Shown: positions 52,802 to 61,462 of the stretch, piece by piece
Layout: the number at the start of each line of letters is the position of its first letter
Numbering within the stretch: position 1 is the first letter of the stretch
Assembly (NCBI RefSeq): GCF_003550065.1
Contig: NZ_QXDC01000005.1
Location: 1-64,000, forward strand
Direction: 5' to 3'
Source of the DNA: Hephaestia caeni
GTDB taxonomy: Bacteria > Pseudomonadota > Alphaproteobacteria > Sphingomonadales > Sphingomonadaceae
DNA: 64,000 nucleotides
Notes under the pieces: generated by a model
The model's database searches: none
Told to the model about the DNA's origin: nothing
Seen by the model: only the letters and a program-made list of their open reading frames with translations
Program-made: the position numbers and the translations under genes

Positions 52802-53472
52802 CGGCGCGCGTCTACGTCGCGATCGACACGCCGTCGCTCGACAAGGCCAGGGAGATCGCCGCGCGCGTCCGCCACCATGTCGGCGGGATCAAGCTGGGGC
52901 TCGAATTCTTCATGGCGAACGGGCGCGCGGGCGTCCACGAGATGCACGAGATCGGCCTGCCGATCTTTCTCGATCTCAAGTTCCACGATATCCCCAACAC
53001 CGTCGGCAAGGCGATCCAGGCGCTGCGTCCGCTCGAACCGGCGATCCTCACCGTCCATGCCGCCGGCGGCCGCGCGATGCTGGAGGATGCCAAGGCCGCC
53101 GCGCCGCTCGGCACCAAGGTGGTCGCGGTGACGACGCTGACCAGCCTCGACGACCGCGATCTCAAGGCGATCGGCGTCGATCGCGCACCAGGCGAGCAAG
53201 TGCTGCACCTCACCGAACTCGCGATGACATCGGGCATCGACGGTATCGTCTGCTCGGGCGCCGAGGTCGCGGAGGCGCGCCGGCTGTGGCCCAAAGGGTT
53301 CTTCGTCGTGCCCGGCGTCCGCCCCGCCAATGGCGCGGCCGGCGATCAGAAGCGCGTCGTCACACCGCGCGCCGCGTTCGACGCGGGCGCCTCGATCATC
53401 GTCGTCGGCCGCCCGATCACGCTCGCCCCCGATCCCGATCTCGCCGCACGCGAGATCGGCGCCACTCTCTGA
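52798..53472 (+). CDS. pyrF: Orotidine-5'-phosphate decarboxylase
   Basis: A 224-residue enzyme that forms UMP from OMP, the last step of pyrimidine synthesis. The active-site array is D59-x-K61-x-x-D64 in FLDLKFHDIPNTVGKA; VYVAIDTPSLDKAREI at the N-terminus and VVPGVRPANGAAGDQKRVVT with GRPIT near the C-terminus bind phosphate. The length is normal. It overlaps the LapA-like gene by 4 bp (ATGA). Confidence 0.97.
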   Translation: MTARVYVAIDTPSLDKAREIAARVRHHVGGIKLGLEFFMANGRAGVHEMHEIGLPIFLDLKFHDIPNTVGKAIQALRPLEPAILTVHAAGGRAMLEDAKAAAPLGTKVVAVTTLTSLDDRDLKAIGVDRAPGEQVLHLTELAMTSGIDGIVCSGAEVAEARRLWPKGFFVVPGVRPANGAAGDQKRVVTPRAAFDAGASIIVVGRPITLAPDPDLAAREIGATL

Positions 53473-53491
53473 TACGCAAAAAGGATCGCCG

Positions 53492-53842
53492 ATGGCTTTC
53501 GACGGTAGCTGCCACTGTGGCGCGGTAACGTTCACGGTCGACGCCGACGCGCCCGAAACCGCGCTGAGCTGCAATTGCTCACACTGCCGCCGCAAGAGCT
53601 TCCTGCTCGCGTTCCTGCCCGCCGAGGTCTTCACGCTGACCTCGGGTGAGGACGCGCTGACCGATTATCACTTCAACAAACACGCGATCACGCACCGCTT
53701 CTGCGCGATCTGTGGCGCGCAGCCCTTCGCCGAGGGCAAAGCGCCCGATGGCAGCGAGGTGCGCGCGATCAACCTGCGCTGCGTCCCCGGCATCGATCTC
53801 GACGCGTTGACGCTCCAGAAGGTCGACGGCGCGAGCTTCTGA
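53492..53842 (+). CDS. GFA-family zinc protein
   Basis: A 116-residue protein: MAFDGSCHCGAVTFTVDADA has the first C-x-C pair, ALSCNCSHCRRKSF the next cysteines, and RFCAICGAQPFAEG the last CxxC, as in the GFA/CENP-V family with a Mss4-like zinc fold. An AAAGGA ribosome site precedes the ATG. It lies between pyrF (20 bp) and trpF (46 bp) in the same direction, so probably in one transcript. No activity can be assigned. Confidence 0.88.
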   Translation: MAFDGSCHCGAVTFTVDADAPETALSCNCSHCRRKSFLLAFLPAEVFTLTSGEDALTDYHFNKHAITHRFCAICGAQPFAEGKAPDGSEVRAINLRCVPGIDLDALTLQKVDGASF

Positions 53843-53887
53843 CCCGCCCCCTATCGCCCCGCCGCCCCGCGCGCTAAGCGCTCGGCC

Positions 53888-54523
53888 ATGACCAGCGCGA
53901 AAATCTGCGGCCTCTCGACGCCGGATACGCTCGCCGCCGCGATCGCAGGCGGCGCGAGCCATGTCGGCTTCGTGTTCTTCCCGCCCTCCCCGCGCAACGT
54001 CACGCCCGATCGAGCAGCCGCGCTCGCCGGGCGAGTGCCGAGCCACGTCGCCAAAGTCGGCGTGTTCGTCGATCCCGACGACGCGTTGCTCGATATCGCG
54101 ATCGCCGCCGCTCAACTCGACGGCATCCAGCTCCACAAGACCTCGCCCGCCCGCACCGCCGCAATCCGCGCCCGCACGCGCCGCGAGGTCTGGGCCGCGA
54201 TCCCCGTCAAGACCCGCGCCGATCTCGATGCGGGCCGCCGTTACGCCGACGCCGCCGACCGCCTGCTCTACGACGCCAGGACACCTGACGATGCGCCCGT
54301 CCCCGGCGGGATGGGGCTGCGCTTCGATTGGGCCTTGCTCGACGGCGTCCGCCACCCGCTGCCGTGGGCGTTGTCGGGTGGCCTCACCCCAAACAACGTC
54401 GCCGAGGCGATCGAGCGCACCGGCGCGCGGCTGGTCGATGTCTCCTCGGGCGTCGAATCCGCGCCCGGCGTCAAGGATGTGGACAAGATCGCCGCATTCC
54501 TTAAAGCCGCGAACCGATCATGA
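53888..54523 (+). CDS. trpF: Phosphoribosylanthranilate isomerase
   Basis: A 211-residue TIM-barrel enzyme of tryptophan synthesis that isomerises phosphoribosylanthranilate to CdRP. KICGLSTPDTLAAAIAGGA carries the catalytic C7; GFVFFPPSPRNVTPDRA and WALSGGLTPNNVAEAIERTG are phosphate-binding and family motifs; the C-terminal VDVSSGVESAPGVKDVDKI includes the catalytic Asp. It overlaps trpB by 4 bp. Confidence 0.96.
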   Translation: MTSAKICGLSTPDTLAAAIAGGASHVGFVFFPPSPRNVTPDRAAALAGRVPSHVAKVGVFVDPDDALLDIAIAAAQLDGIQLHKTSPARTAAIRARTRREVWAAIPVKTRADLDAGRRYADAADRLLYDARTPDDAPVPGGMGLRFDWALLDGVRHPLPWALSGGLTPNNVAEAIERTGARLVDVSSGVESAPGVKDVDKIAAFLKAANRS

Positions 54524-55782
54524 CCGCCAATTCCTTCCGCACCCAGCCCCCCGCGCGGGCGAACAGCCTGCGCCAGCAACCCGATTCGCGCGGGCATTTC
54601 GGCACCTTCGGCGGTCGCTACGTCGCCGAGACGCTGATGCCGCTGATCCTCGATCTCGAACGCGAATATCGTGCCGCCAAGGCCGATCCCGCCTTCCAGG
54701 CCGAGTTCGACGATCTTCTGGAACACTATGTCGGCCGCCCCAGCCCGCTCTATTATGCAGAGCGCCTCACCGAGACGCTGCGCAAGGACGCGCCCGCGGG
54801 CCACGGCGCCAAAATCTACTTCAAGCGTGAGGAACTCAACCACACCGGCGCGCACAAGATCAACAATTGCATCGGCCAGATCCTGCTCGCGCGCCGCATG
54901 GGCAAGACCCGGATCATCGCCGAGACGGGCGCGGGGCAACACGGCGTCGCCACCGCCACCGTCGCCGCACGCTTCGGCCTGCCGTGCACGATCTTCATGG
55001 GCGCCAAGGACGTCGAGCGGCAGAAGCCCAACGTCTTCCGCATGAAGCTGCTCGGTGCCGAGGTGCAGCCCGTCACGAGCGGAGCGCAGACGCTCAAGGA
55101 CGCGATGAACGAAGCCCTCAGAGACTGGGTCGCGACCGTCCACGACACTTTCTACATCATCGGCACCGCCGCCGGCCCGCACCCCTATCCCGAGCTGGTT
55201 CGCGATTTCCAATCGGTGATCGGCACCGAAACCCGCGCGCAAATTCTGAAAGCGGAAGGGCGCCTTCCCGATCTGCTTGTCGCCGCGGTCGGCGGCGGAT
55301 CGAACGCGATCGGCCTGTTCCACCCCTTCCTCGACGACGCCGCGGTCGCGATGCTCGGCATCGAGGCGGCGGGGCGCGGGATCGCGACCGGCGAACATGC
55401 CGCGAGCCTCAACGGCGGCGTGCCGGGCGTGCTCCACGGCAACCGCACCTATCTCCTCCAGGACGAGGACGGTCAGATCGCCGAGGCGCATTCGATCTCG
55501 GCCGGGCTCGACTATCCCGGCATCGGCCCCGAACATAGCTGGCTCTACGAAAGCGGCCGCGTCGACTATATCCCGATCACCGACGCCGAAGCGCTCGACG
55601 CCTTTCAGCTCTGCTGCCGCACCGAAGGCATCATTCCCGCACTCGAAAGTTCGCACGCCCTCGCCGCATTGCCCGCCAAGGCACGCGAATATCGCGACGA
55701 TCAGATCATCGTCGTCAACGTCTCGGGCCGCGGCGACAAGGACATATTCACCGTCGCCGACGCGCTGGGGGTGGCGATATGA
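54520..55782 (+). CDS. trpB: Tryptophan synthase beta subunit
   Basis: A 420-residue PLP enzyme that condenses indole and serine. The PLP lysine is K113 in LNHTGAHKINNCIGQ; GAGQHGVATATVAARFGL and AVGGGSNAIGLFHPF are cofactor-binding motifs, and the N-terminus GHFGTFGGRYVAETLMPL is typical. It overlaps trpF; 446 bp to trpA are occupied by a DUF559 gene and its repeats, whereas trpB and trpA normally lie close together. Confidence 0.97.
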   Translation: MTANSFRTQPPARANSLRQQPDSRGHFGTFGGRYVAETLMPLILDLEREYRAAKADPAFQAEFDDLLEHYVGRPSPLYYAERLTETLRKDAPAGHGAKIYFKREELNHTGAHKINNCIGQILLARRMGKTRIIAETGAGQHGVATATVAARFGLPCTIFMGAKDVERQKPNVFRMKLLGAEVQPVTSGAQTLKDAMNEALRDWVATVHDTFYIIGTAAGPHPYPELVRDFQSVIGTETRAQILKAEGRLPDLLVAAVGGGSNAIGLFHPFLDDAAVAMLGIEAAGRGIATGEHAASLNGGVPGVLHGNRTYLLQDEDGQIAEAHSISAGLDYPGIGPEHSWLYESGRVDYIPITDAEALDAFQLCCRTEGIIPALESSHALAALPAKAREYRDDQIIVVNVSGRGDKDIFTVADALGVAI

Positions 55783-55793
55783 ACAGCAAAAGG

Positions 55794-55817
55794 CCCTCTC
55801 CCCTTCAGGGGAGAGGG
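55794..55817. repeat. 24-bp palindrome, left boundary of DUF559 insertion
   Basis: CCCTCTCCCCT-TC-AGGGGAGAGGG, 11-bp perfect arms with a 2-nt loop, 11 bp after the trpB stop. It is followed by GGGAGAGGGGC just ahead of the DUF559 ATG, which may be its ribosome site. Its partner is at 56201-56224. Confidence 0.9.
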
Positions 55818-55830
55818 TTGGGAGAGGGGC

Positions 55831-56232
55831 ATGCGTGACCCACGCCTCATCGCCCACGCCAAGAAAATGCGCCGAGAGCCGACAGAACCCGAATTGCGAC
55901 TCTGGGACGTGCTGAGAGCAAAGCGATTCAACGGAATCAAGTTCCGCTATCAGAAGGTGATCGGCCGCTACATCACCGACTTTTCCTCGCGCGCACCCAT
56001 GCTCGTGATCGAAATTGACGGCGACACCCATGTATCGCAGCAGGATTATGACGCCCGCCGCACCGCTTTCCTCCAATCCGAAGGCTATCGCGTGGTCCGT
56101 TTCACGAACTCAGACGTCATGACAAATCTCGAAGGCGTGGTGCAGCACTTGCAGATTCTGATCGACACTGCCCCTCTCCCGTCGCCGCTTCGCGGCTCTT
56201 CCCTCTCCCCTGAAGGGGAGAGGGTTTTATGA
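55831..56232 (+). CDS. DUF559-family endonuclease-like protein inserted in the trp operon
   Basis: A 133-residue protein of the DUF559 group within the PD-(D/E)XK nuclease superfamily (related to very-short-patch-repair enzymes). MRREPTEPELRLWDVLRAKR and FRYQKVIGRYITDFSSRAPM supply the typical N-half; the likely catalytic residues are D50 and E61-x-D63 in MLVIEIDGDTH. RVVRFTNSDVMTNLEGVV is the usual C-terminal segment. Residues about 115-133 (PLPSPLRGSSLSPEGERVL) are translated from the repeat that overlaps trpA. It lies between trpB and trpA, bounded by two copies of the same palindrome, and its stop overlaps trpA by 4 bp. The role is unknown; it may be a self-spreading or repair nuclease. 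Confidence 0.87.
   Translation: MRDPRLIAHAKKMRREPTEPELRLWDVLRAKRFNGIKFRYQKVIGRYITDFSSRAPMLVIEIDGDTHVSQQDYDARRTAFLQSEGYRVVRFTNSDVMTNLEGVVQHLQILIDTAPLPSPLRGSSLSPEGERVL
56201..56224. repeat. 24-bp palindrome, right boundary of DUF559 insertion
   Basis: CCCTCTCCCCT-GA-AGGGGAGAGGG, identical arms to 55794-55817. It lies within the end of the DUF559 coding frame. Its GGGGAGAGGG arm ends 4 bases before the trpA ATG and can serve as that gene's ribosome-binding site. Confidence 0.9.
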
Positions 56233-57029
56233 CCCGCCTCTCCGCTGCCTTTGCGCAAGGCCGTCCCGCGCTCGTCATCTTCGTCACCGTCGGCGATCCC
56301 TCGCCCGCCGCCACGCCGGCGATCCTCGATGCGCTGGTCGAGGGCGGCGCCGACGTGATCGAACTCGGCATGCCCTTCACCGATCCGATGGCGGACGGCC
56401 CCGCGATCCAGGCCGCGAACCTGCGCAGCCTCGCCACGGGCACCACCACCGCGGGCATCCTCGCGATCGCCCGTGATTTCCGCGCCCGCCACCCGCATAT
56501 CCCGCTCGTGCTGATGGGTTATGCCAATCCGATGCTGCGCCGGGGGCCGGACTGGTTCGCCGCCGCCGCGCGTGACGCCGGGATCGACGGCGTGATCTGC
56601 GTCGACGTGCCGCCGGAGGAAGACGACGCGCTCGGCCCCGCGCTCAGGGCGGCGGGAATCGACCCGATCCGCCTCGCCACGCCCACCACTGACGCCGCGC
56701 GGCTGCCCGCCGTGCTCGAGGGCGCGAGCGGGTTCATCTATTACGTCTCGGTCGCGGGTATTACAGGCAAGCAGCAGGCGGCGCAGGCATCGGTCGCCGA
56801 GGCGGTCGGCCGCCTCAAAGCCGCGACCGACCTGCCCGTCGCGGTCGGCTTCGGCATCCGCACTCCTGAACAGGCGGCCGCAATCGCCCGCGTCGCCGAC
56901 GGCGTCGTCGTCGGCTCGGCGATCGTCGATCTGATCGCGCGCCACGGCGAGGATGCGCCCGGCCCCGTTCGCGCCTATGTAGCAGACCTCGCGGCCGCGA
57001 TCCGTGCCGCCCACAAGGAACGTCCATGA
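56229..57029 (+). CDS. trpA: Tryptophan synthase alpha subunit
   Basis: A 266-residue TIM-barrel enzyme that cleaves indole-3-glycerol phosphate to indole. The catalytic E45 and D56 lie in ADVIELGMPFTDPMADGPAI; VLMGYANPMLRRG, GFIYYVSVAGITGKQQAAQ and VAVGFGIRTPEQAA are family motifs. The ATG overlaps the DUF559 stop by 4 bp and depends on a repeat-derived GGAG 8 bases upstream. The stop overlaps accD by 4 bp. Confidence 0.97.
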   Translation: MTRLSAAFAQGRPALVIFVTVGDPSPAATPAILDALVEGGADVIELGMPFTDPMADGPAIQAANLRSLATGTTTAGILAIARDFRARHPHIPLVLMGYANPMLRRGPDWFAAAARDAGIDGVICVDVPPEEDDALGPALRAAGIDPIRLATPTTDAARLPAVLEGASGFIYYVSVAGITGKQQAAQASVAEAVGRLKAATDLPVAVGFGIRTPEQAAAIARVADGVVVGSAIVDLIARHGEDAPGPVRAYVADLAAAIRAAHKERP

Positions 57030-57883
57030 GCTGGCTCACCCGCGTCCGTAACGCGCTCCCTTTCGTCCCCAAGGCGCAGACACCCGAGAATCTCTGGTAC
57101 AAGTGCAAGGGCTGTGGCCAGATGGTGTTCACCAAGGAACTGGAGGACAACCTCTACGTCTGCCCCAAATGCGATCACCATGAACGGATCGGGCCGACGC
57201 ATCGGTTCGCCTATCTGTTCGACGAGGGCAGCTACAGCGAACTACCCACGCCCAGGGTCACCGAGGACCCGCTCAAATTTCGTGATTCGAAACGTTATGT
57301 CGATCGCCTCAAGGCCGCGCGCACCAGCACCGGCGAACAGGACGCGCTCATTACAGCGCGCGGCACGATCGAAGGCCGCAAGGCGATCGTCGGCGTCCAG
57401 GATTTCGCGTTCATGGGCGGTTCGATGGGGCTCGCCGTCGGCGAGGCGTTCGTCGCCGGCGTAGAAGCCGCGATCGCCGACAATTGCCCCTATGTCATAT
57501 TCACCGCCAGCGGCGGCGCGCGGATGCAGGAGGGTATCCTCAGCCTGATGCAGATGCCGCGCTCGACGGTCGCGATCCAGATGCTCCACGACGCCGGCCT
57601 GCCCTATATCGTCGTCCTCACCGATCCCACGTCGGGCGGCGTCATGGCGGCCTATGCGATGCTGGGCGATATCCAGATCGCCGAGCCCAAGGCGACGCTC
57701 GCCTTCACCGGCCGCCGCGTGATCGAGAACACGATCCGCGAAAAGCTGCCCGAGGATTTCCAGACGAGCGAATATTATCTCGAACACGGGCTGATCGACA
57801 TGGTCGTCCACCGCAAGGAGCTGAAGCACAGGCTCGCGACGGTGATCGGCTATCTGGGCGACGACGCGAAGCGGGCGGCGTAA
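57026..57883 (+). CDS. accD: Acetyl-CoA carboxylase carboxyltransferase subunit beta
   Basis: A 285-residue subunit of the carboxyltransferase that makes malonyl-CoA for fatty acid synthesis. The N-terminal zinc ribbon has C27-x2-C30 and C46-x2-C49 (YKCKGCGQ, YVCPKCDHH). The crotonase-like core includes FMGGSMGLAVGEAFVAGVEA and FTASGGARMQEGILSLMQM; LTDPTSGGVMAAYAMLGDI is also typical. It overlaps trpA and is followed by folC, a conserved alphaproteobacterial arrangement. Confidence 0.97.
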   Translation: MSWLTRVRNALPFVPKAQTPENLWYKCKGCGQMVFTKELEDNLYVCPKCDHHERIGPTHRFAYLFDEGSYSELPTPRVTEDPLKFRDSKRYVDRLKAARTSTGEQDALITARGTIEGRKAIVGVQDFAFMGGSMGLAVGEAFVAGVEAAIADNCPYVIFTASGGARMQEGILSLMQMPRSTVAIQMLHDAGLPYIVVLTDPTSGGVMAAYAMLGDIQIAEPKATLAFTGRRVIENTIREKLPEDFQTSEYYLEHGLIDMVVHRKELKHRLATVIGYLGDDAKRAA

Positions 57884-57903
57884 ACAACATCCAGCCCCTG
57901 CAA

Positions 57904-59226
57904 ATGTCCGATTACGCGACCTCTTCCGATCCCGCCGTCCAGCGTCAGCTCGATCGGCTGTGGTCGCTGTCGCCCGGCGCCGACACGCTGGGGCTGGAAC
58001 GGATCACGCGCCTGCTCGATCGGTTGGGCGATCCGCAACACCGCCTGCCCCCCGTGCTCCACGTCGCCGGCACCAACGGCAAGGGCTCGACCTGCGCGTT
58101 CCTGCGCGCGGCGATCGACGCCGCCGGCCTTGCCGCCCACGTCTATTCGAGCCCGCATCTGGTGCGCTTCAACGAGCGTATCCGCGTCGCGGGCACGCTG
58201 ATCGACGACGGCGCGCTCGCGGCATTGCTGGAGGAAGTGCTCGATCACGCCGGTGGACTCGATGCGAGCTTCTTCGAGGTGACGACCGCGGTCGCCTTCC
58301 TCGCCTTCGCGCGCAACCCCGCCGACGCCTGCGTCGTCGAGGTCGGGCTCGGCGGGCGGCTCGACGCCACCAACGTCATCCAGCACCCGCTCGTCACCGG
58401 CATCGCCCAACTCGGCATCGATCACCAGGCCTTCCTCGGCGACAGCGCGGAAGGGATCGCCGCCGAAAAAGCAGGCATCGCCAAAGCGGGCGTCCCCCTG
58501 GTGACGATGCGCTACGCCGACGGCGTGGCAAGCCGCATCGCCGAAGTGGCGGCGGCCGCCGCCGCGCCGGTCAAGGCGCTCGGTGTCGACTGGTTCTACG
58601 AGGTGCGCGGCGATCGCCTCGATTATCGCGACGCGCAGGGGGCGCTCGATACACCGCTTCCCGGCCTGCCCGGCCCGCACCAGCCCGGCAATCTCGCGCT
58701 GGCGATTGCAATGCTGCGCCACCAGACGCAGCTCGCCATTCCTACCACCGCCATCGAGACGGCCGCGCGATGCGCGAACTGGCCCGCACGAATGCAGCGA
58801 TTGGCGGACGGGCCGCTGACTCGCCGGCTTCCCGCCGCAAGCGCGCTATGGCTCGATGGCGGGCACAACCAGGCCGCGGGCGCCGCGGTCGCAACCGCGA
58901 TCGCCGACCTGCGCGGCGACCGCCCGCTCCATCTGGTTTGCGGCATGCTCGCCAACAAGGATGCGGCGGGCTTCCTGGCGCCGCTAGCACGGCAGGCATC
59001 CTCCCTGACGGCAGTTCCGATCCCCGGCCACGCGTGCCACCCGCCCGCCGCGCTCGCGCGCACGGCGGCAGCGCTCGGGCTGGAAACGAACGTCGCCGAC
59101 ACGGTAGGCGACGCACTGCGACGGATCGCCGACAGGCACGACGCTACCGATCCCGTCGTTCTGATCGTCGGTTCGCTCTATCTCGCCGGCGAGGTGTTGG
59201 CCACCAACGGCGAACTTCCCAACTAA
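57904..59226 (+). CDS. folC: Bifunctional dihydrofolate/folylpolyglutamate synthase
   Basis: A 440-residue Mur-ligase-family enzyme that adds glutamate to dihydropteroate and folates. The ATP loop is HVAGTNGKGSTCAFLRA (56-62 for GTNGKGS); HVYSSPHLVRFNERIRVAG, VVEVGLGGRLDATNV and LGIDHQAFLGDSAEGIAAEK are Mur-ligase/FolC motifs; WLDGGHNQAAGAA begins the C-terminal domain. The ATG at 57904 is 20 bp after accD. Confidence 0.95.
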   Translation: MSDYATSSDPAVQRQLDRLWSLSPGADTLGLERITRLLDRLGDPQHRLPPVLHVAGTNGKGSTCAFLRAAIDAAGLAAHVYSSPHLVRFNERIRVAGTLIDDGALAALLEEVLDHAGGLDASFFEVTTAVAFLAFARNPADACVVEVGLGGRLDATNVIQHPLVTGIAQLGIDHQAFLGDSAEGIAAEKAGIAKAGVPLVTMRYADGVASRIAEVAAAAAAPVKALGVDWFYEVRGDRLDYRDAQGALDTPLPGLPGPHQPGNLALAIAMLRHQTQLAIPTTAIETAARCANWPARMQRLADGPLTRRLPAASALWLDGGHNQAAGAAVATAIADLRGDRPLHLVCGMLANKDAAGFLAPLARQASSLTAVPIPGHACHPPAALARTAAALGLETNVADTVGDALRRIADRHDATDPVVLIVGSLYLAGEVLATNGELPN

Positions 59227-59292
59227 TTCCTATTTGCGATTGACTTGCAATAGCGAGTGAGGAACCATACGCGCCCGAGACAGGAGTCGCGC

Positions 59293-59721
59293 ATGACCAG
59301 CACCCGAACCATCACCCACACCCTTCCCCACACGCTCCCCGAGGATGCCGACGCGCGGCTCGTGCTGTTCGCGATCCGGCGGCTGGGCGCGCACGGGCTG
59401 CACGACGCCTGCGCCGCCCACGCCTTCGTCACCGCGTTCGGCGAGGCGTTCCGTCGCCCGCTCGTGCTGATGCGCGCGTTCATGCTCGACGTGGCCAGCA
59501 CCGCCGCGCAGCCGATCGCGATCGCACCGTGCTGCTGCGCGCGGGCGACCGCGTCCGAAGCCGCGCTCCTCGATGTCCTCGCGCGTGCCGAGACCAGTCC
59601 CGAAAAAGCGCGATTGCTGCTTGCCGATCAGCTCGGCACGCGCGCGGTGGATGGGGTATTGGCAAGCGCTGCCGCAGTCGCCGCCGCCTTCGCCGATGCG
59701 GGGCGACCGATCCAATGTTAG
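59293..59721 (+). CDS. Conserved small protein (DUF6628-like)
   Basis: A 142-residue protein without signal peptide. The ATG at 59293 follows CAGGAG at six bases. It reads HTLPEDADARLVLFAIRRLG, AHAFVTAFGEAFRRPLVLMR, AAQPIAIAPCCCARATASEA with three adjacent cysteines, and a Leu/Ala-rich C-terminus. From memory this resembles DUF6628, found in sphingomonads, with no known function. The CCC block could bind metal but no proof exists. It lies 66 bp after folC and is convergent with the AmpG-type gene. Confidence 0.7.
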   Translation: MTSTRTITHTLPHTLPEDADARLVLFAIRRLGAHGLHDACAAHAFVTAFGEAFRRPLVLMRAFMLDVASTAAQPIAIAPCCCARATASEAALLDVLARAETSPEKARLLLADQLGTRAVDGVLASAAAVAAAFADAGRPIQC

Positions 59722-59739
59722 CGATTTGCGATCCGCGCT

Positions 59740-61407
59740 CTACGCCTCGCCGACACGTCGACGCTCCCGCCACCATTCCAGCGCTGCCAATACGATCGCA
59801 GAGCAGCCCAACCCAGCCGTCAGATAGAAAACCCACGCATAGCCGTGTACCTCGATCGCTTTGCCGAGCGCTCCCCGTCCCAGCGATCCGACGAGAAATG
59901 TCAATGACGACAGCAACGCATATTGCACGGCGCTATATCGTTTCGACGCGATCGAACTGAGATAGGCAACAAACGCCGCTCCGGCGAGGCCGCCAGCGAT
60001 ATTCTCGCCGGAAATCGCCAACAATAGCCGAGACATCCGGTCGTCCGAACCGAATTGCGCGAATAGCCAATAGAGGCCCGTCGTGTGACCGAAGACGTCC
60101 AGTCCCGCGCCTCCGTTCGCGAGATCGGCGTATAAAAGATTGCTGATTGCGGCGACTACCGCACCCAGTACCACGGTCGCCATACGGCCGATCCAACTGA
60201 AAAACAGCGCTGACATAGCGATGCCTGCCATCGTCATGCCGACGCCGAAGAACTTCGAGGCAATCGCGACCTGGTCGTTCGTATAGTCCAGAAACCCCAG
60301 GTAAAACGGATAAGCAAAAGTGCCCCAGATCGAATCCGTTATACGGTAGGTCAAGATCAGCGCCAGAACGAGGATAGCGCCCCAACGCAGCCTGTCGATC
60401 AGGTCCGCCAACGGCAGGATCAACGTCGAATAGCCATGATCGACGATACGATTCCAGCGGTTGGCCGCTGGTGCCGGGCGATCGATCACATGTCGTCCCT
60501 TGCGCTTCCACGATTGTAGCACGGCGGCGATGATGGCGGGCAGGATCACCGTCGCAAAAACGATGACCGGGCCATAGAACGCCACAAAGGCGGTGGGATC
60601 GGGCCTGTCTGCCGGGGCTGCACCAAGCGACCGAACCATGAACACAATGACCATAAAGATCGACCAAGCCCACAAGGTGCCGACAATGACGAGCGCGCCG
60701 CCCCTCACCTGCGGCGACAATTCGCCCGCACGCCGCAGTTCATGCTCGTCCTCGACGATATTCTGCTGATCGCTGTCGGGAGCGAAGCAGGTGATCGCCA
60801 TCACCGCCAATAGAGCGCACCCCATCACGGCATATACGGCCGGCCATCCGATGCGCGCGGCAAGCACGAGCGCCAACGCGCCCCCCGCCAGCGCTGCGAT
60901 TCGATAGCCGAGTTGATAGACGGTCGACAGAATATCCAGTGTCGCGATGTCATCAGCCTGATCGACGCGCCACGCATCGGTCGCGATATCCTGCGTGGCT
61001 GAAGCAAAAGCGCCCAATCCGGCAAGCGCTGAAAACCATCCGAGCGATCGCGCAGGATCAAACAGCGACAGAGCGATCAGAATCACACCAAGCAAACCTT
61101 GGGCTGGAATAAGCCACCCCTTGCGCCGTCCGATGCCGCCGATGAGCGGTAGCCGCACCCGGTCCACGACCGGCGACCAAAGGAATTTGAAGGCATAAGC
61201 GAGGCCAATCAGCGAGAAGACGCCCATCGTCTCAAGATCGACCTCGGCATCGCTCAACCACGCATATAGCGTTCCCAGCAACAGGGCATAAGGTAGGCCG
61301 GACCCGAAGCCGAGCGCGAACATCACGCCGATCTTGCGATTGGTGAAGGCAGCCCTCAGGAGCTTCCAACCCTTCAGACCCCCGGAATCGCCCATTCCCA
61401 CAATCAC
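59740..61407 (-). CDS. AmpG-type MFS permease
   Basis: A 555-residue major facilitator protein with about 12-14 helices. RKIGVMFALGFGSGLPYALL (near residue 25), AWLSDAEVDLETMGVFSLIG and FLWSPVVDRVRLPLIGGIGR are the AmpG pattern; that family imports anhydro-muropeptides for peptidoglycan recycling and influences beta-lactamase induction. Starts at 61407 (GTG) and 61395 (ATG, MGDSGG) are both possible. The gene is visibly less GC-rich and uses more A/T-ending codons than its neighbours, which hints at horizontal origin. No beta-lactamase regulator lies nearby. Confidence 0.87.
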   Translation of the reverse strand: MIVGMGDSGGLKGWKLLRAAFTNRKIGVMFALGFGSGLPYALLLGTLYAWLSDAEVDLETMGVFSLIGLAYAFKFLWSPVVDRVRLPLIGGIGRRKGWLIPAQGLLGVILIALSLFDPARSLGWFSALAGLGAFASATQDIATDAWRVDQADDIATLDILSTVYQLGYRIAALAGGALALVLAARIGWPAVYAVMGCALLAVMAITCFAPDSDQQNIVEDEHELRRAGELSPQVRGGALVIVGTLWAWSIFMVIVFMVRSLGAAPADRPDPTAFVAFYGPVIVFATVILPAIIAAVLQSWKRKGRHVIDRPAPAANRWNRIVDHGYSTLILPLADLIDRLRWGAILVLALILTYRITDSIWGTFAYPFYLGFLDYTNDQVAIASKFFGVGMTMAGIAMSALFFSWIGRMATVVLGAVVAAISNLLYADLANGGAGLDVFGHTTGLYWLFAQFGSDDRMSRLLLAISGENIAGGLAGAAFVAYLSSIASKRYSAVQYALLSSLTFLVGSLGRGALGKAIEVHGYAWVFYLTAGLGCSAIVLAALEWWRERRRVGEA

Positions 61408-61462
61408 TCCCGATCTTTCGTGACGGACCCTAACGGCAAATCACGGAACGAGAAACGACCTC

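Noticed and set aside
55783..55830. Transcription attenuator between trpB and trpA
   Set aside because: The hairpin is one of a pair of identical palindromes flanking an inserted gene and has no leader peptide or Trp codons.
55183..56076. Leftward frames antisense to trpB and the DUF559 gene
   Set aside because: Both sense genes have intact catalytic motifs and coupled starts.
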